From Breviolum minutum Mf 1.05b.01 (taxonomy: Eukaryota > Sar > Dinophyceae > Suessiales > Symbiodiniaceae), in contig DF240444.1 in NCBI GenBank assembly GCA_000507305.1, positions 1 to 64,000 of the forward strand: a DNA stretch of 64,000 nucleotides, in the 5' to 3' direction. A program made the translations under genes and the position numbers. Shown here one piece after another: positions 1-9,002 of this stretch. Numbering within the stretch: the first letter of the stretch is position 1; every line of letters begins with the position of its first letter. The notes under the pieces are model-generated. The model did not search any database, had not been told where the DNA came from, and worked only from the letters and a program-made list of their open reading frames with translations.

Positions 1-29
1 AATTTGTTTCTCAGGAAATCAATATTTAT

Positions 30-90
30 GTGCACAACAGAAATGCAGAGGACGGATCACGTGCACAACAGAAATGCAGAGGACGGATCA
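30..90. repeat. 30-bp tandem duplication
   Basis: The segment starting TGCACAACAGAAATGCAGAG occurs twice head to tail with a 30-bp period. It is seen directly; no function is suggested. Confidence 0.85.
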
Positions 91-240
91 TATTTCATGA
101 TCATTTTGTTCTTGTTATTATTGATAGTCTGTTGCTGAAGCTTCAGCAAATCCGCCCATTTGGTACATTAAACTCCTTTGGATCATTCATTCAGCGGGCG
201 AATCTTTCATCCCAAACCTTTGAAGCTTTACCAAAGAACA

Positions 241-535
241 AAAGGACCTCATGACAGCGAAGAAACAGAAGATTGGGTGCAACTTTGGGAATTGGGAAAT
301 TCTGAAAAGCTAAAGGACATGATCCTCTGCGCTGCTTTTCTTTCGAGAATTCTTCATGCCATGCAAGTCCGCCAAAAACGACTGCGGTGTCAAAGCCAAA
401 AAATGTCGCCACCGCCGGCGAATTACTTCGTGCTCTCGAATGCAACCTGGCAAAATTGATGGACAATTTCTGTGTAGCCGGGTCTCCTCAAAGCTTTAGA
501 CATACTCCTGAAATAGCTGCTCAAATACCTGGCAA
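241..535 (+). CDS. Possible exon(s) of an unrecognised gene
   Basis: Two overlapping plus-strand frames have protein-like composition. The first (about 241-350) contains EETEDWVQLWELGNSEKLKD and a helical stretch ending LSRILHA. The second (about 363-530) contains GELLRALECNLAKLMDNF followed by a polar tail. Joining them needs a frame change near 350-363, so either an intron edge is hidden there or the gene is broken. The minus strand is also open across 191-466 and is an alternative reading. No family is recognised; confidence is low. Confidence 0.3.
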
Positions 536-539
536 AGTA

Positions 540-956
540 GTCCATAGTTCCAAAACCTCATCTTATTTCATTTTTATATTTCGATTCATTTAACCCCTTG
601 CCAATCACCACCCTAATGATATCTAATGTATTAAGCCGTGGGACTTTTCCCTAAATCCACACTCTGCCGGGACCTTCTTGATTTCAGCTTGAAGCCTGGC
701 TCGTTAACGTCGGGGCTGTTGAGTCGAATTTCCAAAAATGTTGTCACAACTTTCTGATGGATTACCATCTCAGGTTGTTTTGGGGGTGCTTTCAAATACG
801 TTGGGGGATTTTTTTACTCCCATATATACATATATATATATAAATATAACGTGAATCCATTTTGACTCATATATCTCTTGAAAGTTCAAAACAACCACCT
901 TGTTTTTGCTCACGGCCGGGTTAACGACCCCATGGCCAAACTGCAATTTCTGCGGG
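540..956. other. No gene seen; AT microsatellite at 821-849
   Basis: This stretch has no convincing coding block. It holds a short TATA-rich dinucleotide run at 821-849. Confidence 0.6.
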
Positions 957-986
957 TGCGGTGGGGTGGGGTGGGGTGGGGTGGGG
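957..986. repeat. GGGGT microsatellite
   Basis: Five to six copies of GGGGT in a row, directly before the 43-bp minisatellite. On the plus strand this is a G-quadruplex-capable run. Confidence 0.9.
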
Positions 987-1010
987 ATGATGACATTCTT
1001 TGAACTTGAA

Positions 1011-1268
1011 CACATGCTGGATGCTACACAACTGTGTTTGTCTTGTCAATGCACACATGCTGGATGCTACGCAACTGTGTTTGTCTTGTCAATGCACACA
1101 TGCTGGATGCTACGCAACTGTGTTTGTCTTGTCATTGCACACATGCTGGATGCTACGCAACTGTGTTTGTCTTGTCACTGCACACATGCTGGATGCTACG
1201 CAACTGTGTTTGTCTTGTCACTGCACACATGCTGGATGCTACGCAACTGTGTTTGTCTTGTCATTGCA
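1011..1268. repeat. 43-bp minisatellite, six copies
   Basis: A 43-bp unit beginning CACATGCTGGATGCTACGCA repeats about six times with only a few substitutions. Because 43 is not a multiple of three, all three plus frames are open and give the same peptide in rotation. The long ORFs here are therefore repeat artefacts and not genes. Confidence 0.95.
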
Positions 1269-2535
1269 CTGGGCAAATTGGCCCACAAAGCAAACAATGC
1301 CAGAAGATGGTGAAAAATGACGTCTTTTTTTCGCCGGATGGTTCCAATACGCACGAATTCCAAGCAAAACGCCTTTGTGAAGACACGAACCCATGGAAAA
1401 AATGGGACGAAATTAACATATGAACCAACAGACCATAAATGGAAATCAACACCCTTGCAGCATTTCGTGCATCTTCAACAAAATGACATGTGAATATCGC
1501 CCAGGGTCGCAATCACGGCCGTAACCTTGTTTTTTGAAGCATTTGAAATGAAGGGATGCGTTTTTTTGCAGCATCAAAGGATTTGATCCAATGTCTAAAG
1601 GCCGATCTTTTTTGCCTTCATGGGCTACCAGGAAAAACTCTTTGGATAAGCTGTTGTTTTTTTCTCCTTACATGCATTTTATTACTTACAACCAATTGGG
1701 GCAACGGATTTTAGTAGGGTTTACTGGGGGGTTCTTACCAAGTCCTAAACTTCGAAAAGTTTCGAGTATTGCTGGTGTGATGTGCTTCTCTCGAAAGATT
1801 ATGACATGTCACCATTTGCATTGGTTGGATCATGTTGAAATACCCAACATTCTTCAGATTCACAAGAAATCATCTGACCCTTCCTTCTCAAGCCCCAACT
1901 GAACAAAAAAGTGATTTATGTCATCGTGGTCATATAGTATGAGACAAAATCATTGTTTACACAACTCTAGTTGGTGGGCTTTTCACCGCACATTTCCAAC
2001 ATTTAAGTCATATTGGCTTCATTTCCCCATCGATCGGGGCCCTTTTTTACTCAGGGCAACAAAAAGAACATCATATTGAAACCACCTCTCAAAGCTTCCA
2101 TAGTCACCGCTTTCAAGGATTGAACTGATCACTCTTTGGCCGTATTTTCTTTGAGCTTTAGGGGCGAAAATGGCAAATTGATGATGATTATTATGCATTT
2201 TTCTGATTCAAGTAATTCAAGTACAAGTTTTGAAGCTTTAAAACTACCACTAAAAACACGAAGCTTCTTTTCCATGTCCATCCAGGTGAACTTCTATCAC
2301 CTTTAATGCTTGGCTCCCTTTGAAATGATCCCTTATTCGGGGACATGTTTCATTTTGATGTTTGTATTTTCAGTCTTCTTTGATGACTTTTGTTTGGAGG
2401 GTATGCCTAAAATATCCTAAACATATAGACCCACCCTACCTGTCCCACCACCGACTCCTAAAATTTACAAGAGTACAGGATCTGAAGCAAGAAAACAACA
2501 CAGATCAAAACATGGGAAAGCCTAAAAAAGTGGAA
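1269..2535. other. Intergenic or intronic, nothing recognised
   Basis: AT-rich sequence with homopolymer T runs. I found no coding block with supportable splice edges and no clear inverted-repeat element. Confidence 0.5.
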
Positions 2536-2634
2536 CTGGTTGGTGGTTCCAACCCATCTGAAAAATATTAGTCAAATTGGATCATTTCCCCAAGTAGAGG
2601 TGAAAACAAGAAATATTTGAAACCACCAGCTAGG
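2536..2634. mobile_element. Family B inverted-repeat element, copy 1
   Basis: The left end CTGGTTGGTGGTTCCAA and right end TTTGAAACCACCAGCTAG are inverted repeats. The internal sequence is shared with the copies at 37728, 41246 and others. The right end finishes in CTAG and the left end offers a GT, so the element could supply both splice sites of an intron. Confidence 0.7.
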
Positions 2635-2846
2635 GAATCATTTTGGCCATTTTCCCTGGAAAATCCTTCCCATCGTATTGTTTTTCCACCTGGATCGTTG
2701 CACAGGAGTTGGAGCAACGGGTGGCTGTCGTACCTGGTGTTTATTGGTGGTGGAGGATCATCAATCCGATAGTGGGCAGTTTATATACCCATTACAAGGG
2801 ATTCCCTACCTTTAGGTGGGATCACCATCCCTAATATAGAGTTTAC

Positions 2847-2977
2847 TACCACTCCCTGAAACACTAACAGCAAGCAAAAGCAGCACCTGAAAATTGGGTG
2901 GTTGGAAGATGAAATTTCCTTTTGGGGCAAGAAGGGCGTATTTTCAGGGGCTTTTGCTGTTAGTTTCAGGGAGGGTA
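2847..2977. mobile_element. Family A inverted-repeat element, copy 1
   Basis: The ends TACCACTCCCTGAAACACTA and TAGTTTCAGGGAGGGTA are inverted repeats, and the inner arms AGCAAAAGC and GCTTTTGCT continue the pairing. The middle carries the TTTTGGGG and GTTGGAAGATGA blocks seen in other copies. This is a MITE or introner-like structure of about 130 bp. Confidence 0.75.
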
Positions 2978-2984
2978 GGAAGTG

Positions 2985-3080
2985 GTTAATAACCATGGTG
3001 ATCGTAAGTCCCCCAACTAGGGTTATGCCCGTTCCAAATGGCCTTTCCATGGCTTATAAATGGGGGTGATCCTCCAAGTA
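2985..3080. mobile_element. Family C element, copy 1
   Basis: The right end GATCCTCCAAGTA and the inner block CCATGGCTTATAAATGGGGG match the copy at 51710 in inverted orientation. The left end is degraded. Confidence 0.55.
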
Positions 3081-3902
3081 TGCCACACCCGATTGTGAGT
3101 CGCGTTTGTATTTGCTCATCATTCTACATGCACATTTGCTCATAAAAAGACATAGCACCCACACCAGGTAGTGGATTGTCTTTAGTGACTTTAGTAAGGA
3201 TGACCTGAGCCAAGGCCTAATTTCAAGGTAGATTGCTGTCTCGAAGTTTTGCCCAAAATCAGGATTTGTTCATGAAACCCTTCAATTTTCAATGAACAGA
3301 AAAATTGAACAAAATATCCAAGGAAACTACACCCCCGAAAACTAACATAGCAATGGAATATTCCCATTTTCAATAGGAGATACATCTTCAAAGGGTGCAT
3401 TTCAGTTTTCCAGTGTCATGTTAGTGTATGTAAGAAATCCCAAACAACCACCGGATGTCTAAAACCCTGTAAATAATGAGATCGATTTCTTCCATCAACT
3501 GATTCAAGGTTAATTTCGTAATATTTCACCAAATCGAGGTATATAGTTGGGACCATTGGGACCAAACTGTTCGGAGGATTCCAATTATTATGTCAACCTC
3601 CTTGAAAAAAACCCAGGGTTTCAGTCGTGTGACGTCAATCCGAATGGTCAAATTTGAGTCAATTTGTTTTGGTTCGTTTTGACTATTGTGACTCAATTCC
3701 AATTTTTTGGTCAATTTGTTTTGGTTGGTAGCATAGTTCCCCAGTTGTCAAGATATATCCCCAGTTCATCCCAGTTCTATAGCCTGAACAAACGAATCAT
3801 TTGGAAGGTCTCTTCGCCCCCAAAAAAACGACCTTGAATCGGATGAAATCTTGAAATCGTTTGAGCATAGATTCTATTAAAAAAACCCTGGATTTTTCTA
3901 GA
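3081..3902. other. No gene seen; half of a family A element at 3328
   Basis: Only the left terminus TACACCCCCGAAAACTAACA of family A is visible, at 3328. The rest is AT-rich with repeated TTTTGGT motifs and no supportable exon. Confidence 0.5.
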
Positions 3903-4013
3903 TACACCTCGGAAGATTAACATGGAACCTGAGAATACACCCAAATTGAAAAGGAAAATCATCTTCCAGTCACCTCCATTATTTTATGTTCCATGTTAAT
4001 TTGCCAGGGTGTA
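3903..4013. mobile_element. Family A inverted-repeat element, copy 2
   Basis: The ends TACACCTCGGAAGATTAACA and TGTTAATTTGCCAGGGTGTA pair, and the inner arms CATGGAACCTGAG and TGTTCCATG pair less perfectly. The centre has the AAGGAAAATCATCTTCCA block typical of the family. Confidence 0.75.
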
Positions 4014-4483
4014 CTGCAAGTAACCCATTTCCCAATCCACCCAAGCCTTCGCATGTTCAGAAGCCTCCAAGCCGGTCAGATGAGTTATCCAGTGGGTTTT
4101 CATGCTCCAGTGAGGAAGTAGATTCTCACAACACACCTACATGAACCGTTGATTTGTATAGGTTTTCAGGTAGGTAAATATTTCATTTCTCATGGATGCT
4201 ATGGGTGGGTGGGTTGCTACTCTTAGATTCCCATATCCCATATCAACCATCTAAGATGTGCTGATGCGAATCTGGTTTTTTTTCTCCAAATCGCTAGATA
4301 TTTTGGTTGGGGATTTTAGATACCTCACTTGCTGGGTTGCAGTTCTTAGGGTCAAGTAAATCCACTTATGTCTTGCCTGAACTGATCATCCCAAGTACGG
4401 CAAAATCCTGCACCACTTGACATGGTAAATATGATGCAATATAAACATATATCTATGAAATGATATATGTCAACAATCCCAAC

Positions 4484-4594
4484 CAGATCTTTGTTCCAAT
4501 CAACACCATGTAGTTGACCATCAATAACATGACCATCCCCAACGTGGATTTTGATCATTCTTCCCCAACGCCTCAGGGCTCCGTGGTTCACAAT
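4484..4594 (-). CDS. Probable exon of an HtrA/trypsin-like serine protease
   Basis: Read on the minus strand, a 37-codon block lies between a CAG acceptor and a GATCTG/GTTGGG donor, phase 0 at both ends. Its middle reads MIKIHVGDGHVIDGQLHGVD and it ends WNKDL. This fits the segment of HtrA/DegP proteases that runs from the strand before the DG turn to the D of the DLAxxxI signature, where Asp is the second catalytic residue. The exon would end just after that Asp-Leu. The His region upstream is only weakly matched and the GNSGGP exon was not found, so the family call is tentative. Inverted-repeat elements lie on both sides, consistent with intronic positions. Confidence 0.42.
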
Positions 4595-4736
4595 CTGGAT
4601 TTCTCTCCTGGAACCGTTGGTTTTATTTCTTCCCCATCAGGTCTTCAGCCGAAGTCGTTTGCCATACGTTGGTTGGTTAGGTTGGTTTCGGGGATATATT
4701 TAAAAAACCCAGTTATATTAGGGATTATTTCATAAA

Positions 4737-4853
4737 CTAGTTGGTGGTTGAGCTTCAACTCATTTGAAAAACCGGCGAGATCGTCAAATTGGATCATGAA
4801 ACCGGAGGGATCGAGGTGAAATTTCCAAATATATTGTAGACACCACCGCCTAG
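4737..4853. mobile_element. Family B inverted-repeat element, copy 2
   Basis: It starts CTAGTTGGTGGTTGAGC and ends CACCACCGCCTAG. The inside is diverged but keeps CATTTGAAAA and TCAAATTGGATCAT in the family order. Confidence 0.65.
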
Positions 4854-6174
4854 ATTTAATGTAGGATCTTCCTATGAGGGCATGGGCTTACTTTTGCAAC
4901 ACAACGATTCCTGGATGATTCTGCAAAACAACATCCTTCAATTGGTCAATGATTCAAGCGTGGGTGGGTTGCATATCAACAAATTCCTGTGTCACTCACC
5001 ATTCTCAATGACATATCCAATTCTTCTTGGTGTCATTTGCAAAACCTCTTTCTCACACGAAGACGCATGACAATGATACTTCGCAGAAAAGTTTGCAACC
5101 GTTTCCAACATAATCCAGTTTGATTCTGTTTTCACATCAACATTTGAATTGTAGTAACATCTTTTGGTGTGACAAAAAAAACACCTCAAGAAGATTCCAC
5201 CACTTGCCAGTTGCCCTTCTATTTTCAACTTGTCTCGCATCTCCAAAAAAAATCCTCCAACCTCCAACCTCCCACCGTCAAGCTAAACCGCTCCCGCGAT
5301 GTAATTGGTTCCAAGGTATATGGAAGCCTGACACCGTGGCTGGTTTTTTTGTTGAAGGGTAAGAGACCTCTTGTTCCCTTTTAACGAAATTTACAGTAAA
5401 ACCACTTTTTTGTTGGCATTTTTTTTTCGAGGTTCACAAAGCGACATGGAAGATTTGAGGCTTCAAAATCTCATGAATTCTGTAGGTTTAGGATTGGGGT
5501 CCCCCGCAACCTTCATATGAATGCACTTAAGCTTATTCAAAAAAGCTCAAGAGACATTTCGAACCTTTCCGATCATTTCCGTCTTCTGCAGGAAATCTGG
5601 CCTTATTAAAGAACACTAGGCTAAGCTTCCATGAACCTGTTCATAACTAGATATATTAAGCATTTGCTTGTATGAAGTAGCCGATAACCAGTTATACATA
5701 TAGAATCACATATACTCAATGTATATAATATATACACATAAATATGAATATGTAAATATAGAAAATTTGCCACTTTCTTCAAACATGTAACAGTGCAACA
5801 ATGAATATTCCGGCTTTTTGTTTCACGAAAGCTCTCAAAACGTTAAACCCTTTGCCCATCAATCAACACCTCATCACCTCTGTGGAGCCCATAGGCCTTG
5901 ACAAAAAGCGTGGGTTGACACTGCGGACAACGCGCGTTAATACGGTTGATGGTTCCGAAACCCGGCAAGAAAACCACCTGGGATGTATGAAACCTGGTCA
6001 GTAATGGGATAAACTACCAACCTCAACTGGTGAGTTTTCCGGATTTCGGAACCATCAACAGTATCTGGAAAAAAATGAAGATCAATACTTGGTGGCAAAA
6101 ATGCTGATCGCATTTTCGATCGTTAGGTAAGTTGGCTGAGAAACCAATGACTTGACGCACTTTTTCGTCGATTT
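4854..6174. other. No supportable gene; AT-rich tract at 5640-5765
   Basis: This stretch holds short open frames on both strands without convincing splice edges. From 5640 to 5765 the sequence is a TATA-rich low-complexity tract. Confidence 0.45.
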
Positions 6175-6281
6175 TACACCCCCGAAGTTTAACATAGCCC
6201 CGGAAAAATGGTGGTTGGAACACGATCCTTTCCTATTGGGAAGGTTACTCTTCAGGGGCTATGTTGAACTTCGGGAGGGCA
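6175..6281. mobile_element. Family A inverted-repeat element, copy 3
   Basis: The ends TACACCCCCGAAGTTTAACA and TGTTGAACTTCGGGAGGGC pair, continuing inward with TAGCCCC and GGGGCTA. The arms are well matched, suggesting a fairly recent insertion. Confidence 0.8.
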
Positions 6282-6672
6282 TGCTATTTTTGCCAGAAAG
6301 GAATGTACAACCATGTCAGTATATCGTGGTATTGCTTTCTACATGATCACATATGATCAAGATTGTCAGATGTGTCAACATGTGCAGAATCAAGGAACTT
6401 GAACGGTTGCTGGGGGCAAAACAGGTTTGACACAATGACGCCTCAAAATGGATTGCTTGAATCCACAACTGCTGAACTTTAGGGTTGCGTTCTTTAGAAT
6501 CGAGACATTGGATAACCTCAGGAAATCAAAATCGCAATGTGAATCCTCGGCTTAAGAACCTTGCACAGGGTTTGGTATCCGCACCAATTGACTTTGCCCA
6601 ACTTCTAGCATTTTATCACGAAAATCCCTGAAAATCCCAATATGTAACTGGAATTCCTGAAACAACCCCCCA

Positions 6673-6797
6673 ACATTTTGGGACGCAAATGTCAGGAACA
6701 AATACCAATCATCCACGTTTGGATCAAGGTCGGCCAGTCTTGCCTCTGCGTCACACGCTCCGGTGAAGGGGTCCTGGCACGCAAACTTCATCAATGG
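6673..6797 (-). CDS. Probable exon of an unrecognised gene
   Basis: On the minus strand this block reads CQDPFTGACDAEARLADLDP followed by NVDDWYLFL. It is acidic, non-repetitive and clearly protein-like. A CCAG precedes the GACCCC codons, so the exon may begin there. No family is recognised. A family A element begins 26 bp further upstream. Confidence 0.45.
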
Positions 6798-6822
6798 AGA
6801 TTTGGAAAACATCTGAATCTTG

Positions 6823-6938
6823 TAGACCCCGGATGTTTAACACTGAAAATAGGCTGAGGTTCCCAAAAGGAAGCGAAAGGATCGTCTTCCTTTGTCATCA
6901 TTTTTCAGGGGTGGAAAAAGTTAAACTTCGGGGGAATA
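6823..6938. mobile_element. Family A inverted-repeat element, copy 4
   Basis: The ends TAGACCCCGGATGTTTAACA and GTTAAACTTCGGGGGAATA are inverted repeats. The centre keeps the AAAAGGAAG and ATCGTCTTCC blocks. Confidence 0.7.
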
Positions 6939-7037
6939 TCAAGACAAAGAACAACAACACCCCAACGATGGTGTCATGGAAATGTTTTGCAGTGCCGCGG
7001 GAAAGGGGGCCCGGCCAAGCGCCGGCGCTGTTAAGCC

Positions 7038-7281
7038 GCGACGCTGTTCGGCGGTGCGACGCTGCGACGCTGCATGGCGCTGTGACGCTGCGACGCTCCA
7101 TGGCTGGCGCGACGCTGCGACGCTGCTTGGCGCTGCGACGCTGCGACGCTGGATTGCGGCGCGACGCTGCGACGCTGCTTGGCGCTGCGACGCTGCGACG
7201 CTGGATTGCGGCGCGACGCTGCGACGCTGCTTGGCGCTGCGACGCTGCGACGCTGGATGGCGGCGCGACGCTGCGACGCTG
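7038..7281. repeat. GACGCTGC higher-order minisatellite (52-bp unit)
   Basis: The octamer GACGCTGC is arranged in 52-bp higher-order units, each with doublets of the octamer separated by TTGGC and ending ATTGCGGCGC. About three full units are preceded by degraded ones. It is GC-rich against an AT-rich flank. The alanine-, arginine- and cysteine-rich open frames on both strands are by-products of the repeat. Confidence 0.92.
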
Positions 7282-7401
7282 AATTGCCTATGCGTAGATT
7301 CTTGGGTTCTGTGTACTTTTGTGCATTTCTAGGTGAAAGCTGGAGCGTTGGTTTGTGGCTAGTACAAAGGTGCTCATGGTCTTGGGGATGGTGGCTGTAG
7401 A

Positions 7402-7463
7402 GGTTGTTGTTGTGGGTGTTGTTGTTGTTGTCGTTGTTTTTGTTGTTTTTGTTGTTGTTGTGT
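7402..7463. repeat. GTT microsatellite
   Basis: An imperfect run of GTT triplets interrupted by GGG and TC. Confidence 0.9.
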
Positions 7464-8761
7464 GTGGAACATACTTCGCCATACATATTCGTCTTTCTGG
7501 CTCAAGGACAAATGTGACTTGGTAAGGGATTACTTCTCAAAAAATGCATCTGGAATCTGTTCTCAGAGAGACGGTAGCGGCTTTTTTTTTAATTGAAAAA
7601 ATATGTTTTCATAGCACAGCAATGGTAGCCGCAACCTCTTTTCAACCAATCCTAGAACAAGGCTACCAAGTCATCACCCTGTGAGTCAGAGCTGACCTGT
7701 CTGCTTTTTCCTGTGTGTTTTTTAAGTCAGAGGATGATTTAGTGGCTACTGGAATCTCAGCATTTTGCAAGATCCATGAGTCCCAGCTTTGCTGGAAGCG
7801 TTTTTTTCGTGCCATGTTTGGCGCTATCGTCACAAAACAACAACAAAGTTTCTTCCGAATTATGCGCAGCTAGCAGTTGTCAAACTTCCTTTGTTTGGCT
7901 GTTTCTTGCATAACTTCTGCAATGCTCACCAACAGCTTGTTCTTGAGCAGTTTCAATTCCTGGGTCACTGAAGTCATGTTTGGGACACTGAAGTATTTTG
8001 TTTCGATTATTTTCTTACATGTATAGGTGTTCGCAAAACACGTAGATCGATCATGTTCAAACACATACGGATGATAAAACAGCTTGGTTTAGAACAACGG
8101 ATGCTGGCAGAAACACCTCAACCAAACACCTTCGTCTATACAGTTGACTAAGTAAAGAAGCTGAAGAAGCGCTTTATAATTCTGGGTATGAACAGAAAGG
8201 ATGTTATCTAAAAGGTGATTTGAAATCAGGGCTTTGCCAAAAGAATTTTGATGCAGCACATGTTTCTCTTTGCCACAAATTGACATTCACCGAGTGTCAG
8301 CAGCACGTGGCCAACAAAGTGAGGCATACGGCGTTTCAGCTAGACTGCAGTGGCAGGCATCGAAAGTGCGAAGCCCAATGAAGCTCCTGGAGTTATGCGG
8401 AGAAGCAAGAACACATAGAACGTCTGAACCTAAAGTCAGTGTCTGCAACTTGAAAAATGCAAAGCACTTGCAGAGCAAAAGTGTTACCTTTTCTTTTCTC
8501 TTTGTGCATCGGCCGTTTTTTTTTCGGCAGCCATCAAGGATCACTCATGGAATCTGAGTCGCTGGACCTCGGCATGTCATTTGATGTCTGGAAAACTGAA
8601 ATCCGAAAGTCTTTGGGAAGGGCTGAAATGTTTTAAAGTATTCCACAGTAAGAAGTCGTTTTACTTGAACACAAGGTATCTGAAACGTTGCTTTAAATGA
8701 GGTATATGAAATTTGCGTGCATTTTCCTGAGAAATTGTTTTCCGAGCATTCATTGTCAAGA
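7464..8761. other. No firm gene; weak minus-strand open blocks
   Basis: Minus-strand open stretches at 7870-7970 (TQELKLLKNKLLVSIAEVMQ) and 8089-8286 have some protein character but no supportable exon borders or family. They could be decayed exons. Confidence 0.3.
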
Positions 8762-8944
8762 TCATCTAGCTAGCTGCCAAGGCCCCGGCGTCTCTGGGTC
8801 AGGGTCAGGCCAATAATAGGCCACGAGCACGCCGTCGTCAAAGTCAGTCCAATCCCAGGGTACCCGTAAGTGTTCATTGAGTGTTTCGTGCGCATCATAA
8901 CCGTTGTGTTGCAAAATGAATTGCATCACCTGGCCATGTGTGAG
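8762..8944 (-). CDS. Terminal exon, possibly 3' end of the helicase gene
   Basis: A 60-codon minus-strand block follows a CCCCCAG acceptor and ends in TGA. It starts LTHGQVMQFILQHNGYDAHE, is acidic and tryptophan-rich in the middle, and ends PDPDPETPGPWQLAR. It lies only 59 bp downstream of the helicase ORF stop. The last residues of that ORF look non-coding, so a short intron could join the two. I did not fix the donor; phase-0 GT and GC candidates exist between 9010 and 9070. No family is recognised. The alternative is that it belongs to a separate gene. Confidence 0.5.
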   Translation of the reverse strand, partial: LTHGQVMQFILQHNGYDAHETLNEHLRVPWDWTDFDDGVLVAYYWPDPDPETPGPWQLAR

Positions 8945-9002
8945 CTGGGGGCTGTGTCAGTAGACTCTGGGAACAATTGCATAATGTAGGGCTTTTTTTT
9001 GG

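Noticed and set aside
900-1423. Long plus-strand ORFs of repeated CLSCHCTHAGC-type peptides
   Set aside because: They are the three frames of a 43-bp minisatellite and have no non-repeat coding part.
6898-7486. Alanine/arginine-rich and threonine-rich ORFs on both strands
   Set aside because: Direct products of the GACGCTGC and GTT repeats.
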